Shown here: piece by piece, positions 1 to 6,421 of the stretch
How positions within the stretch are numbered: the first letter of the stretch is position 1
How the letters are laid out: each line of letters begins with the position of its first letter
Assembly: GCA_934755305.1 (NCBI GenBank)
Contig: CAKVLD010000082.1
Span: 1 to 10,810, forward strand
Source: an uncultured Clostridium sp.
GTDB taxonomy: Bacteria; Bacillota; Clostridia; Clostridiales; Clostridiaceae
Reading direction: 5' to 3'
DNA: 10,810 bases
The notes under the pieces: model-generated
Database searches by the model: none
What the model saw: only the letters and a program-made list of their open reading frames with translations
Told to the model about the DNA's origin: nothing
Translations under genes and position numbers: made by a program

Positions 1-10
1 ATGGACACAT

Positions 11-68
11 CCTTTCTTAACTAAATATTATTTTACTTAGTTCGATTTAATGTGTCCACTACTTTATA
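11..68 (-). repeat. 58-bp direct repeat, copy A, resembling an insertion-sequence end with an outward promoter
   Basis: This stretch matches 2988-3045 in the same orientation at about 51 of 58 positions. On the minus strand it begins near TGGACACATTAA, which resembles the terminal repeat of IS3-like elements. TGGACACAT also occurs on the plus strand at 2-10, so the copy is bracketed by inverted 9-mers. A minus-strand promoter is readable: -35 TGGACA (53-58), a 17-nt spacer, and -10 TAAAAT (30-35). It points left, out of the window. No transposase gene remains here. Classing it as an IS remnant is inference. Confidence 0.7.
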
Positions 69-123
69 CTAACACCATAGTTCTTATCCTTATCTATTAA
101 AATATTACCTTTTCATAAATATA

Positions 124-285
124 CTAATATAACTTTTTAATACAATCAATCAAATTTATATTCCAAAATATTATTATATTAATAATTCTATCAGTTCTAT
201 TTTTTATAATCATTTTACAAACTAATGAAATTAAAATTATACCAATTAAAATAATTAATAAGATTATATGAAAAGTAAATCCCTT
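124..285 (-). pseudogene. Possible remnant of a small membrane protein (open frame without a start)
   Basis: This minus-strand frame is open for 53 codons and ends at TAG (124-126), but it has no ATG, GTG or TTG where a start is needed. The translation has an obvious membrane segment (FHIILLIILIGIILISLVC), then the basic stretch KMIIKNRTDR, then another hydrophobic patch and KKLY. That order looks protein-like, but very A+T-rich DNA readily yields Ile/Leu-rich frames, so chance is a real alternative. It lies downstream of, and in a different frame from, the short hydrophobic frame at 302-400. The two could be pieces of one frameshifted gene. No family is recognised. Confidence 0.25.
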
Positions 286-301
286 TTAAAAAACAAATAT
301 T

Positions 302-400
302 CTATACTAGATAATTAAAAGTTCTATATAAAATATAAACAACCACTATAACAATAGTGATTGTCCATATAATTCTATCTATAAATATACCCTGATCCAT
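302..400 (-). CDS. Possible 32-residue single-pass membrane peptide
   Basis: The frame starts with ATG (398-400) inside the last codons of the 64-residue gene, in another reading frame, and ends with TAG at 302-304. It encodes a short polar N-terminus (MDQGIFIDR), one hydrophobic span (IIWTITIVIVVVYILY) and a short tail (RTFNYLV), an arrangement typical of a tiny membrane protein. The ribosome-binding signal is weak (AAAGAAAG), so expression would depend on coupling to the overlapping upstream gene. A hairpin at 339-364 lies inside it and could instead be the terminator of the 64-residue gene, in which case this frame is accidental. Confidence 0.3.
   Translation of the reverse strand: MDQGIFIDRIIWTITIVIVVVYILYRTFNYLV
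339..364 (-). terminator. Hairpin downstream of the 64-residue gene
   Basis: Arms at 339-349 and 354-364 pair over 11 bp with one U-G wobble on the minus strand around a 4-nt loop. The minus-strand sequence that follows is T-rich (TTTATATTTTATATA). It lies 11 nt beyond the stop of the 64-residue gene. It is low in GC and overlaps a possible membrane-peptide frame, so the call is tentative. Confidence 0.4.
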
Positions 401-569
401 CTTTCTTTAATTCTGTACTATTAAATACATGTCTTTGTAATCTAGAACCTTCTTTAGTTTCTATAATAGCTCTATTTTCTCTAAGCATTTCAATAACAAC
501 TCCAGTAGTCCACCCTATTAAATCTCCATCATATACCTTTACTTCTTTTCCTATAAAACTATTTTCCAT
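375..569 (-). CDS. 64-residue hypothetical protein, probably a small beta-barrel
   Basis: I do not recognise a family. The start is ATG at 567-569, preceded by a good Shine-Dalgarno sequence (AAGGTGG) about 10 nt upstream. The sequence alternates charged and hydrophobic residues in short strands: KEVKVYDGD, IGWTTGVVIEM, RAIIETKEG, then HVFNSTELKK. The pattern GxVxxV...RAxIETKEGS recalls small SH3-, KOW- or Tudor-like barrels, but this is pattern reading only. There is no signal peptide or membrane segment. It lies downstream of the metallopeptidase gene, separated by a 16-bp hairpin and about 175 nt, so it probably has its own promoter near the palindrome at 674-699. Confidence 0.65.
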   Translation of the reverse strand: MENSFIGKEVKVYDGDLIGWTTGVVIEMLRENRAIIETKEGSRLQRHVFNSTELKKDGSGYIYR

Positions 570-673
570 ATACTAATACACCACCTTATTTACCTTATGT
601 TGTATTAGTATTTATAACCTATGTTATTTATGATAAATACTTTTCATAACAAGTTAAAAGTATCTTTTTCTTT

Positions 674-699
674 TTAGTTACATACGTATATGTAACTAA
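674..699. promoter_or_regulatory. 11-bp-arm palindrome upstream of the 64-residue gene, candidate operator
   Basis: TTAGTTACATA and its reverse complement (TATGTAACTAA) face each other across CGTA. A second odd palindrome, TATTTAT-G-ATAAATA, lies at 625-639. Both are in the 170-nt leader of the 64-residue gene, where a regulator could bind. No convincing -35/-10 pair was found, and the protein that would bind is unknown. Confidence 0.35.
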
Positions 700-743
700 C
701 ACTATTCTGGTATAATTAATTTTATTTATTATATAAAAATAGA

Positions 744-783
744 GATGTATCATAAATGATTTTAAAGTCATTTATGATACATC
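744..783 (-). terminator. Terminator hairpin after the metallopeptidase gene
   Basis: A perfect 16-bp inverted repeat (GATGTATCATAAATGA and its complement) surrounds an 8-nt loop, 28 nt beyond the metallopeptidase stop. On the minus strand it is followed by CTCTATTTTTATATAA, a moderate U-run. The stem is A+T-rich but long and perfect. A dual role as a protein-binding palindrome is possible. Confidence 0.6.
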
Positions 784-810
784 CTCCCCTTATGTAATTA
801 TAATAAAATT

Positions 811-1851
811 CTATTCAATCTCAATTTCTATTTCAATTTCCTCAGGCTCTAAACACATTGATAACTTATTATATAAAGAATTATTTGTTTTTATTACCCT
901 TTCAAAAGCTACCTGTAATTTTTCTTCAATATCTATACATGTATTCCTCTCTTTAAACTTATCTATTATTGATTGAAGTCTATTATCTTTGCGATATTTT
1001 TTGGCATTAACATACGCGTAGTAATCAGCAAATATCTCTTCTGTTAACATATCTTCATTGTTTATTATATTATCTGGATATTCACCTTTAAATGCTTCTA
1101 CTCCAATTGTATCAGTAACTTTTGAAAATTCTTCTCTTATAATTCCTTCATTAACCAATCTTGCTATCTTATGTCCAATTTCATGAGCTAAAGTTAGTTC
1201 TAATTCATCATTTTTAAATAACATTATTAAATCATTTAAAAGAATCCTTTCTTCTCCATAAATCTTAGTTTTAATTCCAGATAATCCTCCCAATCTTTCA
1301 ACTGAATCAAATAATAATATTGATAAATCTATATATTCTCTTATTAACTCAATATCATTTCTTATATTTTCATTAGTATTGATAAAATTAAGAAATTTAA
1401 ACTTTATTTCTTCATCAGTACACATTTGTATATTGGGTATAATTCTCCATACCTTTATTAATTCTAATGGTATAAGGTCAAACTCTATCTGAAATTTAGT
1501 ATAAAATTCTTTATCTATATTTTCACTAGTAATAAATGTTTTGCTTTCATCTAATATTTTTTCACATAAAATTTGAATTGCAGTTTCACCATCATACAGG
1601 TTATATTTTGATTTATCCTTTGTAAAGCTTTTGCAACCTTGCTTTAAAACTTCCACTACTTTATTTTCAATTATATTTTTGCATATATCAAATTTTTCAC
1701 ATAACAATTCATTGTAAGTATTATTTTCTTTAATTATATTCTTTTCAATTATATACTTATCAATTACATTCTGACTTCCATTTGAGTAAATCCATATTAA
1801 GTCTTCTAAACACTCTATTCTCTCACATCTTTCAACCATATTATAATTCAT
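811..1851 (-). CDS. HEIGH-type zinc metallopeptidase, 346 residues
   Basis: Residues 221-230 read LAHEIGHKIA, the HExxH zinc-binding motif with general base Glu224. About 45 residues later, LTEEIFADYYAY (269-280) supplies the likely third ligand (Glu271 or Glu272). This is the gluzincin layout seen in ImmA/IrrE-like and lethal-factor-like (ATLF) peptidases. The first 190 or so residues are helical, charged and unrecognised, and longer than the usual ImmA N-terminus. No signal peptide or membrane segment is visible, so it is probably cytoplasmic. The C-terminus is an odd EIEIEIEIE repeat. The start ATG has AAGGAG 10 nt upstream. It lies 88 nt downstream of the WYL regulator and is probably cotranscribed with it. 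Cleavage of a repressor or of a host protein are both possible; the substrate is unknown. Confidence 0.75.
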   Translation of the reverse strand: MNYNMVERCERIECLEDLIWIYSNGSQNVIDKYIIEKNIIKENNTYNELLCEKFDICKNIIENKVVEVLKQGCKSFTKDKSKYNLYDGETAIQILCEKILDESKTFITSENIDKEFYTKFQIEFDLIPLELIKVWRIIPNIQMCTDEEIKFKFLNFINTNENIRNDIELIREYIDLSILLFDSVERLGGLSGIKTKIYGEERILLNDLIMLFKNDELELTLAHEIGHKIARLVNEGIIREEFSKVTDTIGVEAFKGEYPDNIINNEDMLTEEIFADYYAYVNAKKYRKDNRLQSIIDKFKERNTCIDIEEKLQVAFERVIKTNNSLYNKLSMCLEPEEIEIEIEIE

Positions 1852-1939
1852 TTTTATATTTCTCCTTAGTATTTTTTATTTCATCATAAGATTTTAAAAT
1901 TTTTTTAATACTATGAAACAGTTTTCCTAGTAATCATAG

Positions 1940-2938
1940 TTAATATTTGCTATTCATGATTTCTATTGATTTTTTCATATCATCTATCAAACTTTGAGGC
2001 CTTAATACTTCCACAAATTCACCTTGACTTAATAGCCACATTTTTAATCCCTTTTCAAACATATGAGTATCCACTATATATTCTCCAAGTTCATTTTTAA
2101 TAACTCTTGCATTAGGCAACCTGTCTTTTACTGCTTCTATTGATACACCAGTAAATTTAAACTTTACTCTTTCTATATAGCCAGTTTGCATATAGTGTAT
2201 ATTTTTTCTAAATTCTCCCTCTTGAAATCTCTTACTATAATCAATGGTGAACTTTTCATCTAGTACTTTTAGATTTTCTATTCTATCAACTCTAAATATA
2301 GTTGGATGCTCAAAATTCTTTCCTTTTATAAATCCCATCATATAAAAATAATACTCTGAAAACATAATACCTTGAGGGTATATTGTTCTTTTTGATATAT
2401 TATTTTCACAACTTATATTTTCACCACTTCTTCTATATTCAATTTCAATTGCTTGTTGCTTTTTAATACAACTACTTATTGTCCATAGACTTTCTATTAA
2501 TGGTCTACCATGTTGAGGTTCAACATAATTAACAAGTTCATTTCCTATAATACTTTTAATATTTTCCTTTTCATCCTTATTACAATTCTTAAGAATTTTT
2601 TGTAATATAATTTCTAGCTCTTCTTTTATTAAGCCTCTACTTTCTAAAAGAACTTTAGAAACAGCCAATATTTCTTTTTCATTTAAATTAGATTTCTTTC
2701 TTTTACTTAATATGTACCCATCTTTTTCTTTATCAAATATAATATCTTCATCTATAAGATCAATATTAGTATTTACCCCTTCTTCATAAATAAAGTTCCT
2801 TATCTCTTTTATATATCTATAAAAGGTTCTTTCATTAATAGAAAATCTATCAATTAAATCATCTTTGTTGATGATTTGTCCATCTTTTAAAACACTATAC
2901 ATATATAACAATATATATGATTTATTATTATCTTTAAT
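1940..2938 (-). CDS. WYL-domain transcriptional regulator
   Basis: An N-terminal DeoR-like winged helix-turn-helix (about residues 8-55, containing FSINERTFYRYIKEIR) is followed by a linker, a WYL domain (about 140-220, with YPQGIMFSEYYFYMMGF and FRVDRIENLKVLD) and a C-terminal WCX-like region ending in LRPQSLIDDMKKSIE. Family members bind DNA and sense a ligand, often nucleic acid or nucleotide, and frequently control defence loci. Start choice: the upstream GTG (2945-2947) lies inside the Shine-Dalgarno sequence GAGGTG (2945-2950). ATT at 2936-2938, 6 nt below it and in frame, is the best-placed start and gives 332 residues; GTG would give 335. A promoter inside repeat copy B (3007-3035) would transcribe it together with the downstream metallopeptidase. 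It probably regulates this unit, possibly through the palindromes nearby. Confidence 0.82.
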   Translation of the reverse strand: MKDNNKSYILLYMYSVLKDGQIINKDDLIDRFSINERTFYRYIKEIRNFIYEEGVNTNIDLIDEDIIFDKEKDGYILSKRKKSNLNEKEILAVSKVLLESRGLIKEELEIILQKILKNCNKDEKENIKSIIGNELVNYVEPQHGRPLIESLWTISSCIKKQQAIEIEYRRSGENISCENNISKRTIYPQGIMFSEYYFYMMGFIKGKNFEHPTIFRVDRIENLKVLDEKFTIDYSKRFQEGEFRKNIHYMQTGYIERVKFKFTGVSIEAVKDRLPNARVIKNELGEYIVDTHMFEKGLKMWLLSQGEFVEVLRPQSLIDDMKKSIEIMNSKY

Positions 2939-2987
2939 ATATACCACCTCTTATTAATGTCTTATGCTATTTACGTAATAAGAACAA

Positions 2988-3045
2988 CCTTTTTTAACTA
3001 AATATTATTTTACCTAGTTGGTCTTAATGTGTCCATTATTTTATA
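2988..3045 (-). repeat. 58-bp direct repeat, copy B, upstream of the WYL regulator
   Basis: About 51 of 58 positions match copy A at 11-68, in the same orientation. On the minus strand the TGGACACATTAA terminus is retained, but the inverted 9-mer seen at positions 2-10 of copy A has no counterpart here. It lies between the terminator of the zinc-ribbon/TM2 gene and the WYL gene. The two copies bracket about 2.9 kb of cargo. Confidence 0.75.
3007..3035 (-). promoter_or_regulatory. Promoter carried by repeat copy B, driving the WYL/metallopeptidase unit
   Basis: On the minus strand the -35 is TGGACA (3030-3035, five of six consensus bases), the spacer is 17 nt, and the -10 is TAAAAT (3007-3012, five of six). 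Transcription would begin near 3000, about 55-60 nt before the regulator start. All twelve core bases are identical in copy A, although the repeats differ elsewhere, including inside the spacer. Confidence 0.65.
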
Positions 3046-3071
3046 TAAATGTGTGATTTTCTTTATAAAAT

Positions 3072-3101
3072 AAGCTCATGCTAATAAAATAGCATGAGCT
3101 T
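3072..3101 (-). terminator. Terminator after the zinc-ribbon/TM2 gene
   Basis: A perfect 12-bp stem (AAGCTCATGCTA at 3072-3083 with its complement at 3090-3101) closes a 6-nt loop and is followed on the minus strand by ATTTTAT. It lies about 60 nt beyond the gene stop. Confidence 0.6.
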
Positions 3102-3162
3102 TCTATATCTATAATACACCCTTTACCCAATCATCTGATTTAATCTTTCCTAATTAACTATA

Positions 3163-3624
3163 TTAAACAAGTTCTGTTCCATTAGAATTTTTAAGTTTTC
3201 CATTAAATATACTAACCGCATCAGCAATTGCCCATATCCAACATATCCATATTATTGGTGCAAATAAAAATAATGATACAGCAAATATTCCAAGTTGTAT
3301 AAAACCTATTTCCTTATAACCTAAATAAAATCTATGGACTCCTAAAGAACCTAGAAATATTGCTAATAATCCCGCTACTGTTTTATTATTGTTATTATTG
3401 GCATTATCCAAATTACTAGTAGCATTTTTTATTTGCCCTGCTATATTATTTATACTACCCTTTAATCTTATTCCACATTTTAAACATACATCAGCTTTTT
3501 TATTAGTAACTTCTTCTCCACATTCTGGACAATAATTATTTCCTTGTCCCTTATTAGTTCCACATTTAACGCATATTACAGCTTTATCGTTAGTTAATTT
3601 TTCTCCACATTCTCTACAGTACAT
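3163..3624 (-). CDS. Double zinc-ribbon, TM2-domain membrane protein, 153 residues
   Basis: Two CxxC-x11-CxxC zinc ribbons form the N-terminus: Cys3, 6, 18, 21 and Cys32, 35, 47, 50. After an Asn-rich linker (about 65-80, NLDNANNNNNK) comes a TM2 domain (about 83-141) with the characteristic LLAIFLGSLGVHRFYLG hairpin start, a second hydrophobic stretch (LGIFAVSLFLFAPIIWICWIWA) and AIADAVSI. The protein should sit in the cytoplasmic membrane with the ribbons in the cytoplasm. TM2 proteins are common in Firmicutes, and their molecular role is unsettled. The start ATG has GGAGG 9 nt upstream. It is a single-gene unit with its own terminator. It may be ordinary accessory or chromosomal content unrelated to its neighbours. 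Confidence 0.88.
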   Translation of the reverse strand: MYCRECGEKLTNDKAVICVKCGTNKGQGNNYCPECGEEVTNKKADVCLKCGIRLKGSINNIAGQIKNATSNLDNANNNNNKTVAGLLAIFLGSLGVHRFYLGYKEIGFIQLGIFAVSLFLFAPIIWICWIWAIADAVSIFNGKLKNSNGTELV

Positions 3625-4000
3625 TTTTATTCCTCCAGTTTTTCCTATATTGTTTTTATCAATTATCTTTTGTAGATAGTTTTATATATAACCTAGTTCC
3701 CTTTATACTTCCTTCAAATTTTCATCATTTGCAAATGTTATTTGTTATCACTTATATTTTTCAATCTATATCTTTCTTACATTCAATTTAATATTCTATT
3801 TATAAGCTTGATAATATAGGTGATAGCCTTATCTACATTGTCATTATATAAACACTTACTGACAGTTTTTTGTATGTTATCACACTTTAAAAAATTTTTT
3901 TAAAATTTTCTTTATATACTAAAAAAATTTTTATTACATTGATTATTAATTCAAAAATTGGACAAGCTTATGTATATAGGGGTATTGGAGGATATAAAAT
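3625..4000. other. Gene-free divergent spacer, 376 nt
   Basis: This separates the start of the minus-strand TM2 gene from the start of the plus-strand RNase H-like gene, so both promoters should be here. No convincing open frame was seen. It holds a perfect 12-bp palindrome, CATTTGCAAATG (3726-3737), two copies of TGTTATCAC in different contexts (about 3742 and 3869), and a run of A/T tracts at 3885-3930. A weak TTCAAA-N17-TATATA pair lies at 3950-3978 ahead of the plus-strand gene, but its transcript would begin almost at the Shine-Dalgarno sequence, so I do not call it. Confidence 0.6.
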
Positions 4001-4483
4001 ATGTGTGAATATGGTATTAAAAAATTAGATAATAATTTAAATTTAAAAAGTATTAAATATCATCTAGCTAAAGAGAGTGATTTTATTGCATATACAGATG
4101 GAAGTTATAAAGATCCTAAGCAAAATGGATATGGGGTAGTTATAACTAATAAAAATGAAGAAATATTAATAACAGAAAGTAAAAGGGCTATAAGTTTTGA
4201 TAAAAGTATTAAAGATATGAGCAATATTAAAGCAGAATTAATTGCTGTACTTAGAGCCATAGAAATAGCTATTAACAAAGAAGTAAAAAGTATAACAATT
4301 ATTTATGATTGCACAGCTATTATAGATATATTGAAGAGCAGTAAGGTAAAAAGTGAATTTGCCTTAAAATATAAAAATCTCATTAAAGAGTTTAATAATA
4401 ATATAGATATAATATTTAAAAAGAAAACAAAGGAAGATACTCTTCACAATATGGCTCATAAATTATCAAGATGCTATATATAA
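4001..4483 (+). CDS. RNase H-like (RVT_3-type) protein, 160 residues
   Basis: After about 26 unrecognised residues comes an RNase H fold: YTDGSYKDPKQNGYGVV (Asp33 on strand 1), NIKAELIAVLRAIEIA (Glu79), IIYDCTAIIDIL (Asp103), and a C-terminal HNMAHKLSR. These match three of the four metal-binding acids of RNase HI. The fourth, normally the Asp of NExADxLA, is His153 here, an arrangement I associate with the RVT_3 branch of RNase H-like proteins. Members cut or bind RNA in RNA-DNA hybrids; whether this one is active is uncertain. The start ATG has GGAGG 9 nt upstream. It is the only plus-strand gene and is convergent with the nuclease-like gene, sharing a terminator with it. Removal of R-loops or primer RNA on a plasmid is a reasonable guess. 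Confidence 0.8.
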   Translation: MCEYGIKKLDNNLNLKSIKYHLAKESDFIAYTDGSYKDPKQNGYGVVITNKNEEILITESKRAISFDKSIKDMSNIKAELIAVLRAIEIAINKEVKSITIIYDCTAIIDILKSSKVKSEFALKYKNLIKEFNNNIDIIFKKKTKEDTLHNMAHKLSRCYI

Positions 4484-4499
4484 CACTCAATTATAAAAT

Positions 4500-4538
4500 T
4501 AACCTAAATACATTAATTTTTTAAATGTATTTAGGTTA
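4500..4538. terminator. Bidirectional terminator between convergent genes
   Basis: A perfect 15-bp stem (4500-4514 with 4524-4538; core AACCTAAATACATT) closes a 9-nt loop. On the plus strand it follows the RNase H-like stop by 16 nt and runs into TTATTTTAAATAA. On the minus strand it ends the nuclease-like gene and runs into TTTTATAATTG. Confidence 0.75.
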
Positions 4539-4543
4539 TTATT

Positions 4544-5044
4544 TTAAATAATTAATTTATATTCTCTTGCCATATCCTCATTTATAACTATAACTTCACT
4601 TTTCCAAATTGTATTATGAACTATTAATTGTCTTTTTAATGCTTCTGATAATGGTGCTAACCATTCTTTTTTATGATTTTTTATAACAAGAATAAATTTA
4701 AACTTTACCTCTGAATTATTAATATCAAAAAACTTATTGCTTATTTCATCATATCCATTATTTCTCTTCATAATCCCTGAATAATATAGATTAAATGAAT
4801 GTATAAATTTATCTGTAATCTCTCCAATAAACTCATCAAAACGTTCCATATTATCTTCTCTTGGCTGAGGTGAACTTGATTTTGCTTCAATAAAGTTTAA
4901 TTTATTAGGTTCATTTATTAAAATAAACTCTACCACCTTTATCCCATTTCCAATCTTATCATGTAGCTTAGATTTTTCAATTTGAAATACGTTTTCTTCA
5001 GCATATTCACCAAATACCATACCCGATTCACTTATTCTAACCAT
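4544..5044 (-). CDS. PD-(D/E)xK nuclease-like protein, partner of the adjacent ATPase
   Basis: The 166-residue protein has a candidate nuclease core near residues 37-56: KVVEFILINEPNKLNFIEAK, two beta strands carrying an acidic residue (Glu in VVEF) and the E-x-K pair (EAK), followed by SSSP. This fits the PD-(D/E)xK hairpin, with Glu replacing the usual first Asp. Later strands (VKFKFILVIKNH, WKSEVIVINED) suit an alpha/beta core, but no named family is recognised. Its ATG overlaps the ATPase stop as TAATG, implying translational coupling and fixed stoichiometry. I infer that it is the effector or a subunit of an ATPase complex. It could instead be a structural subunit without catalysis. The length is short for a free-standing nuclease. 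Confidence 0.55.
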   Translation of the reverse strand: MVRISESGMVFGEYAEENVFQIEKSKLHDKIGNGIKVVEFILINEPNKLNFIEAKSSSPQPREDNMERFDEFIGEITDKFIHSFNLYYSGIMKRNNGYDEISNKFFDINNSEVKFKFILVIKNHKKEWLAPLSEALKRQLIVHNTIWKSEVIVINEDMAREYKLII

Positions 5045-6006
5045 TACTCCATAGCCCTCTTAATTTCATCTTCATATAATTGAATAAATGTGTCTCTAAT
5101 TTGATTGTTATTTAGCTCTGATAATTTATCAGCATTTTCACACTCTACACCATTATTAGTTTTATATAGTGAATAGTACATCACCTTATCATTATCTGAG
5201 CGTTTTATATCAAAATACTTAGAGAAAATATAATCATGTGTCGTTACAAAAATCTGAACTCCATTTCTTTGTAATTCTAATAATATTTCAACTAAAGCTG
5301 GAATATATTTAGGATTAATATTGGCTTCTGGCTCATCCCAAAACAATATACTATTTTTATCAATTAATCCATTTTGTATAAGTCTCCATAATAACCCTAT
5401 TTTTCTTATTCCTTCTGCTTCCATTGAAAACTCAACTTTTAAACCATCTTTTTTAATAATATAAAATGTATCCTTTTCATATACCACTTTTCCACCAATT
5501 ATTTCAGATATTCTATTTAAAATATTCTCTTTAAATAAAGATATATTTTTACTTAATCCTAATTCTGATTTAGCAATAATATCTATTAATGTTTTATCAA
5601 ATGGTATATCTCTTTCACGCTCTAATGCTAAAAATCCCTTGGAATGTGAAAGCATTTCTGTTGTTGGAATAAAAACAGCGCCACAATTATATATTCTTTG
5701 ATTTATTTTTCCATCTAAATTAGAATATTCTTTTTCTTCACCAAATTGAATTATATAGCTAAATTCTTTACTTTTATTTCTTCTAAAATACTCTGATGAC
5801 CTAGCTTCTTCTATATTATGAGTAAATACATCTTCCCAAAATATTCTACTTTGCTTACCTTGTGAAAATGGTGCATACATCATCTTCATTAAATGAGTTT
5901 TACCTGTTCCATTCTCTCCAATTAATATATTTATTCCCTTACTAAAGTCGATTTTTAACTTTTCAAATACAGTGAAATTCTCTATACTTATTTCTTTAAC
6001 CTGCAA
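5044..6006 (-). CDS. SMC/ABC-like AAA ATPase (AAA_15/AAA_21 type) of a two-gene module
   Basis: From the preferred start the protein is 320 residues. It has the N-terminal pattern VKEISIENFTVFEKLKIDF, Walker A GENGTGKT (about 30-37), an ABC-signature-like EAEGIRKIGLLWRL, Walker B ILFWDEPEANINP (about 220-232) and the switch His in TTHD (about 257). This is the layout of RecF/OLD-like ATPases without a long coiled coil, found in many anti-phage and abortive-infection systems. Start choice: the upstream GTG (6028-6030) comes before AGGGAG (6016-6021), while TTG at 6004-6006 lies 9 nt below it and gives the usual family N-terminus. The gene is 51 nt below the RHH gene with no clear terminator between them, and overlaps the nuclease-like gene by 1 nt. 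It probably senses a trigger and gates its partner. Confidence 0.85.
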   Translation of the reverse strand: MQVKEISIENFTVFEKLKIDFSKGINILIGENGTGKTHLMKMMYAPFSQGKQSRIFWEDVFTHNIEEARSSEYFRRNKSKEFSYIIQFGEEKEYSNLDGKINQRIYNCGAVFIPTTEMLSHSKGFLALERERDIPFDKTLIDIIAKSELGLSKNISLFKENILNRISEIIGGKVVYEKDTFYIIKKDGLKVEFSMEAEGIRKIGLLWRLIQNGLIDKNSILFWDEPEANINPKYIPALVEILLELQRNGVQIFVTTHDYIFSKYFDIKRSDNDKVMYYSLYKTNNGVECENADKLSELNNNQIRDTFIQLYEDEIKRAME

Positions 6007-6057
6007 ATATATCAACTCCCTATAATTCACTAAATTAAAATATCTTAAAATATGATA

Positions 6058-6420
6058 TTAATCATCAAAGCCTTCTAATACAGTATTATTCTTTAATAAC
6101 TGTATAGCTGCTTGAACTAATTCACTTGTATTTACCCCTGTTTTGCTTGATAAATCTTCTAATATATCTATATATCTTTTTTCTAAATAGAAAGTCTTAT
6201 TAAGCTTTTCAATCTTTTGATTTTTATTAGTTATCTTTAGTCCCTTACCAGTAAAGTTAAAAGCAACTTCATTTACTTTCTTCTTTCTTCCTCTAGTTGA
6301 TTTCTTAGGGGCTTCTTCTACTTTTTCAACTTCAGTTTCAACTTTAATTTCAGTTTTTTCAACTTTATTATTCTTCATTCCTAAATTATCAAATAATCCT
6401 TTAACATTTTCTTTAGCCAT
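6058..6420 (-). CDS. Ribbon-helix-helix DNA-binding partner of ParA
   Basis: A 120-residue protein that starts MAKENVKGLFDNLGMK, has an acidic, Lys/Glu-rich flexible middle (about 17-38), an AT-hook-like basic stretch STRGRKKK (about 41-48) and a C-terminal domain NKTFYLEKRYIDILEDLSSK...SELVQAAIQLLKN that fits a CopG-like ribbon-helix-helix fold. Small RHH proteins of this kind act as centromere-binding adaptors and repressors for plasmid ParA ATPases. It follows parA by 1 nt (TAA-T-ATG) with GAGGTGA placed inside the end of parA, so it is translationally coupled. The likely target is the A/T palindrome region upstream of parA. It is short compared with true ParB and lacks the ParB nuclease-fold and helix-turn-helix domains. 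Confidence 0.75.
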   Translation of the reverse strand: MAKENVKGLFDNLGMKNNKVEKTEIKVETEVEKVEEAPKKSTRGRKKKVNEVAFNFTGKGLKITNKNQKIEKLNKTFYLEKRYIDILEDLSSKTGVNTSELVQAAIQLLKNNTVLEGFDD

Positions 6421-6421
6421 A

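Noticed and set aside
3950..3978. TTCAAA-N17-TATATA as the promoter of the RNase H-like gene
   Set aside because: The transcript would start at or inside the Shine-Dalgarno sequence, so the true promoter is probably elsewhere in the spacer.
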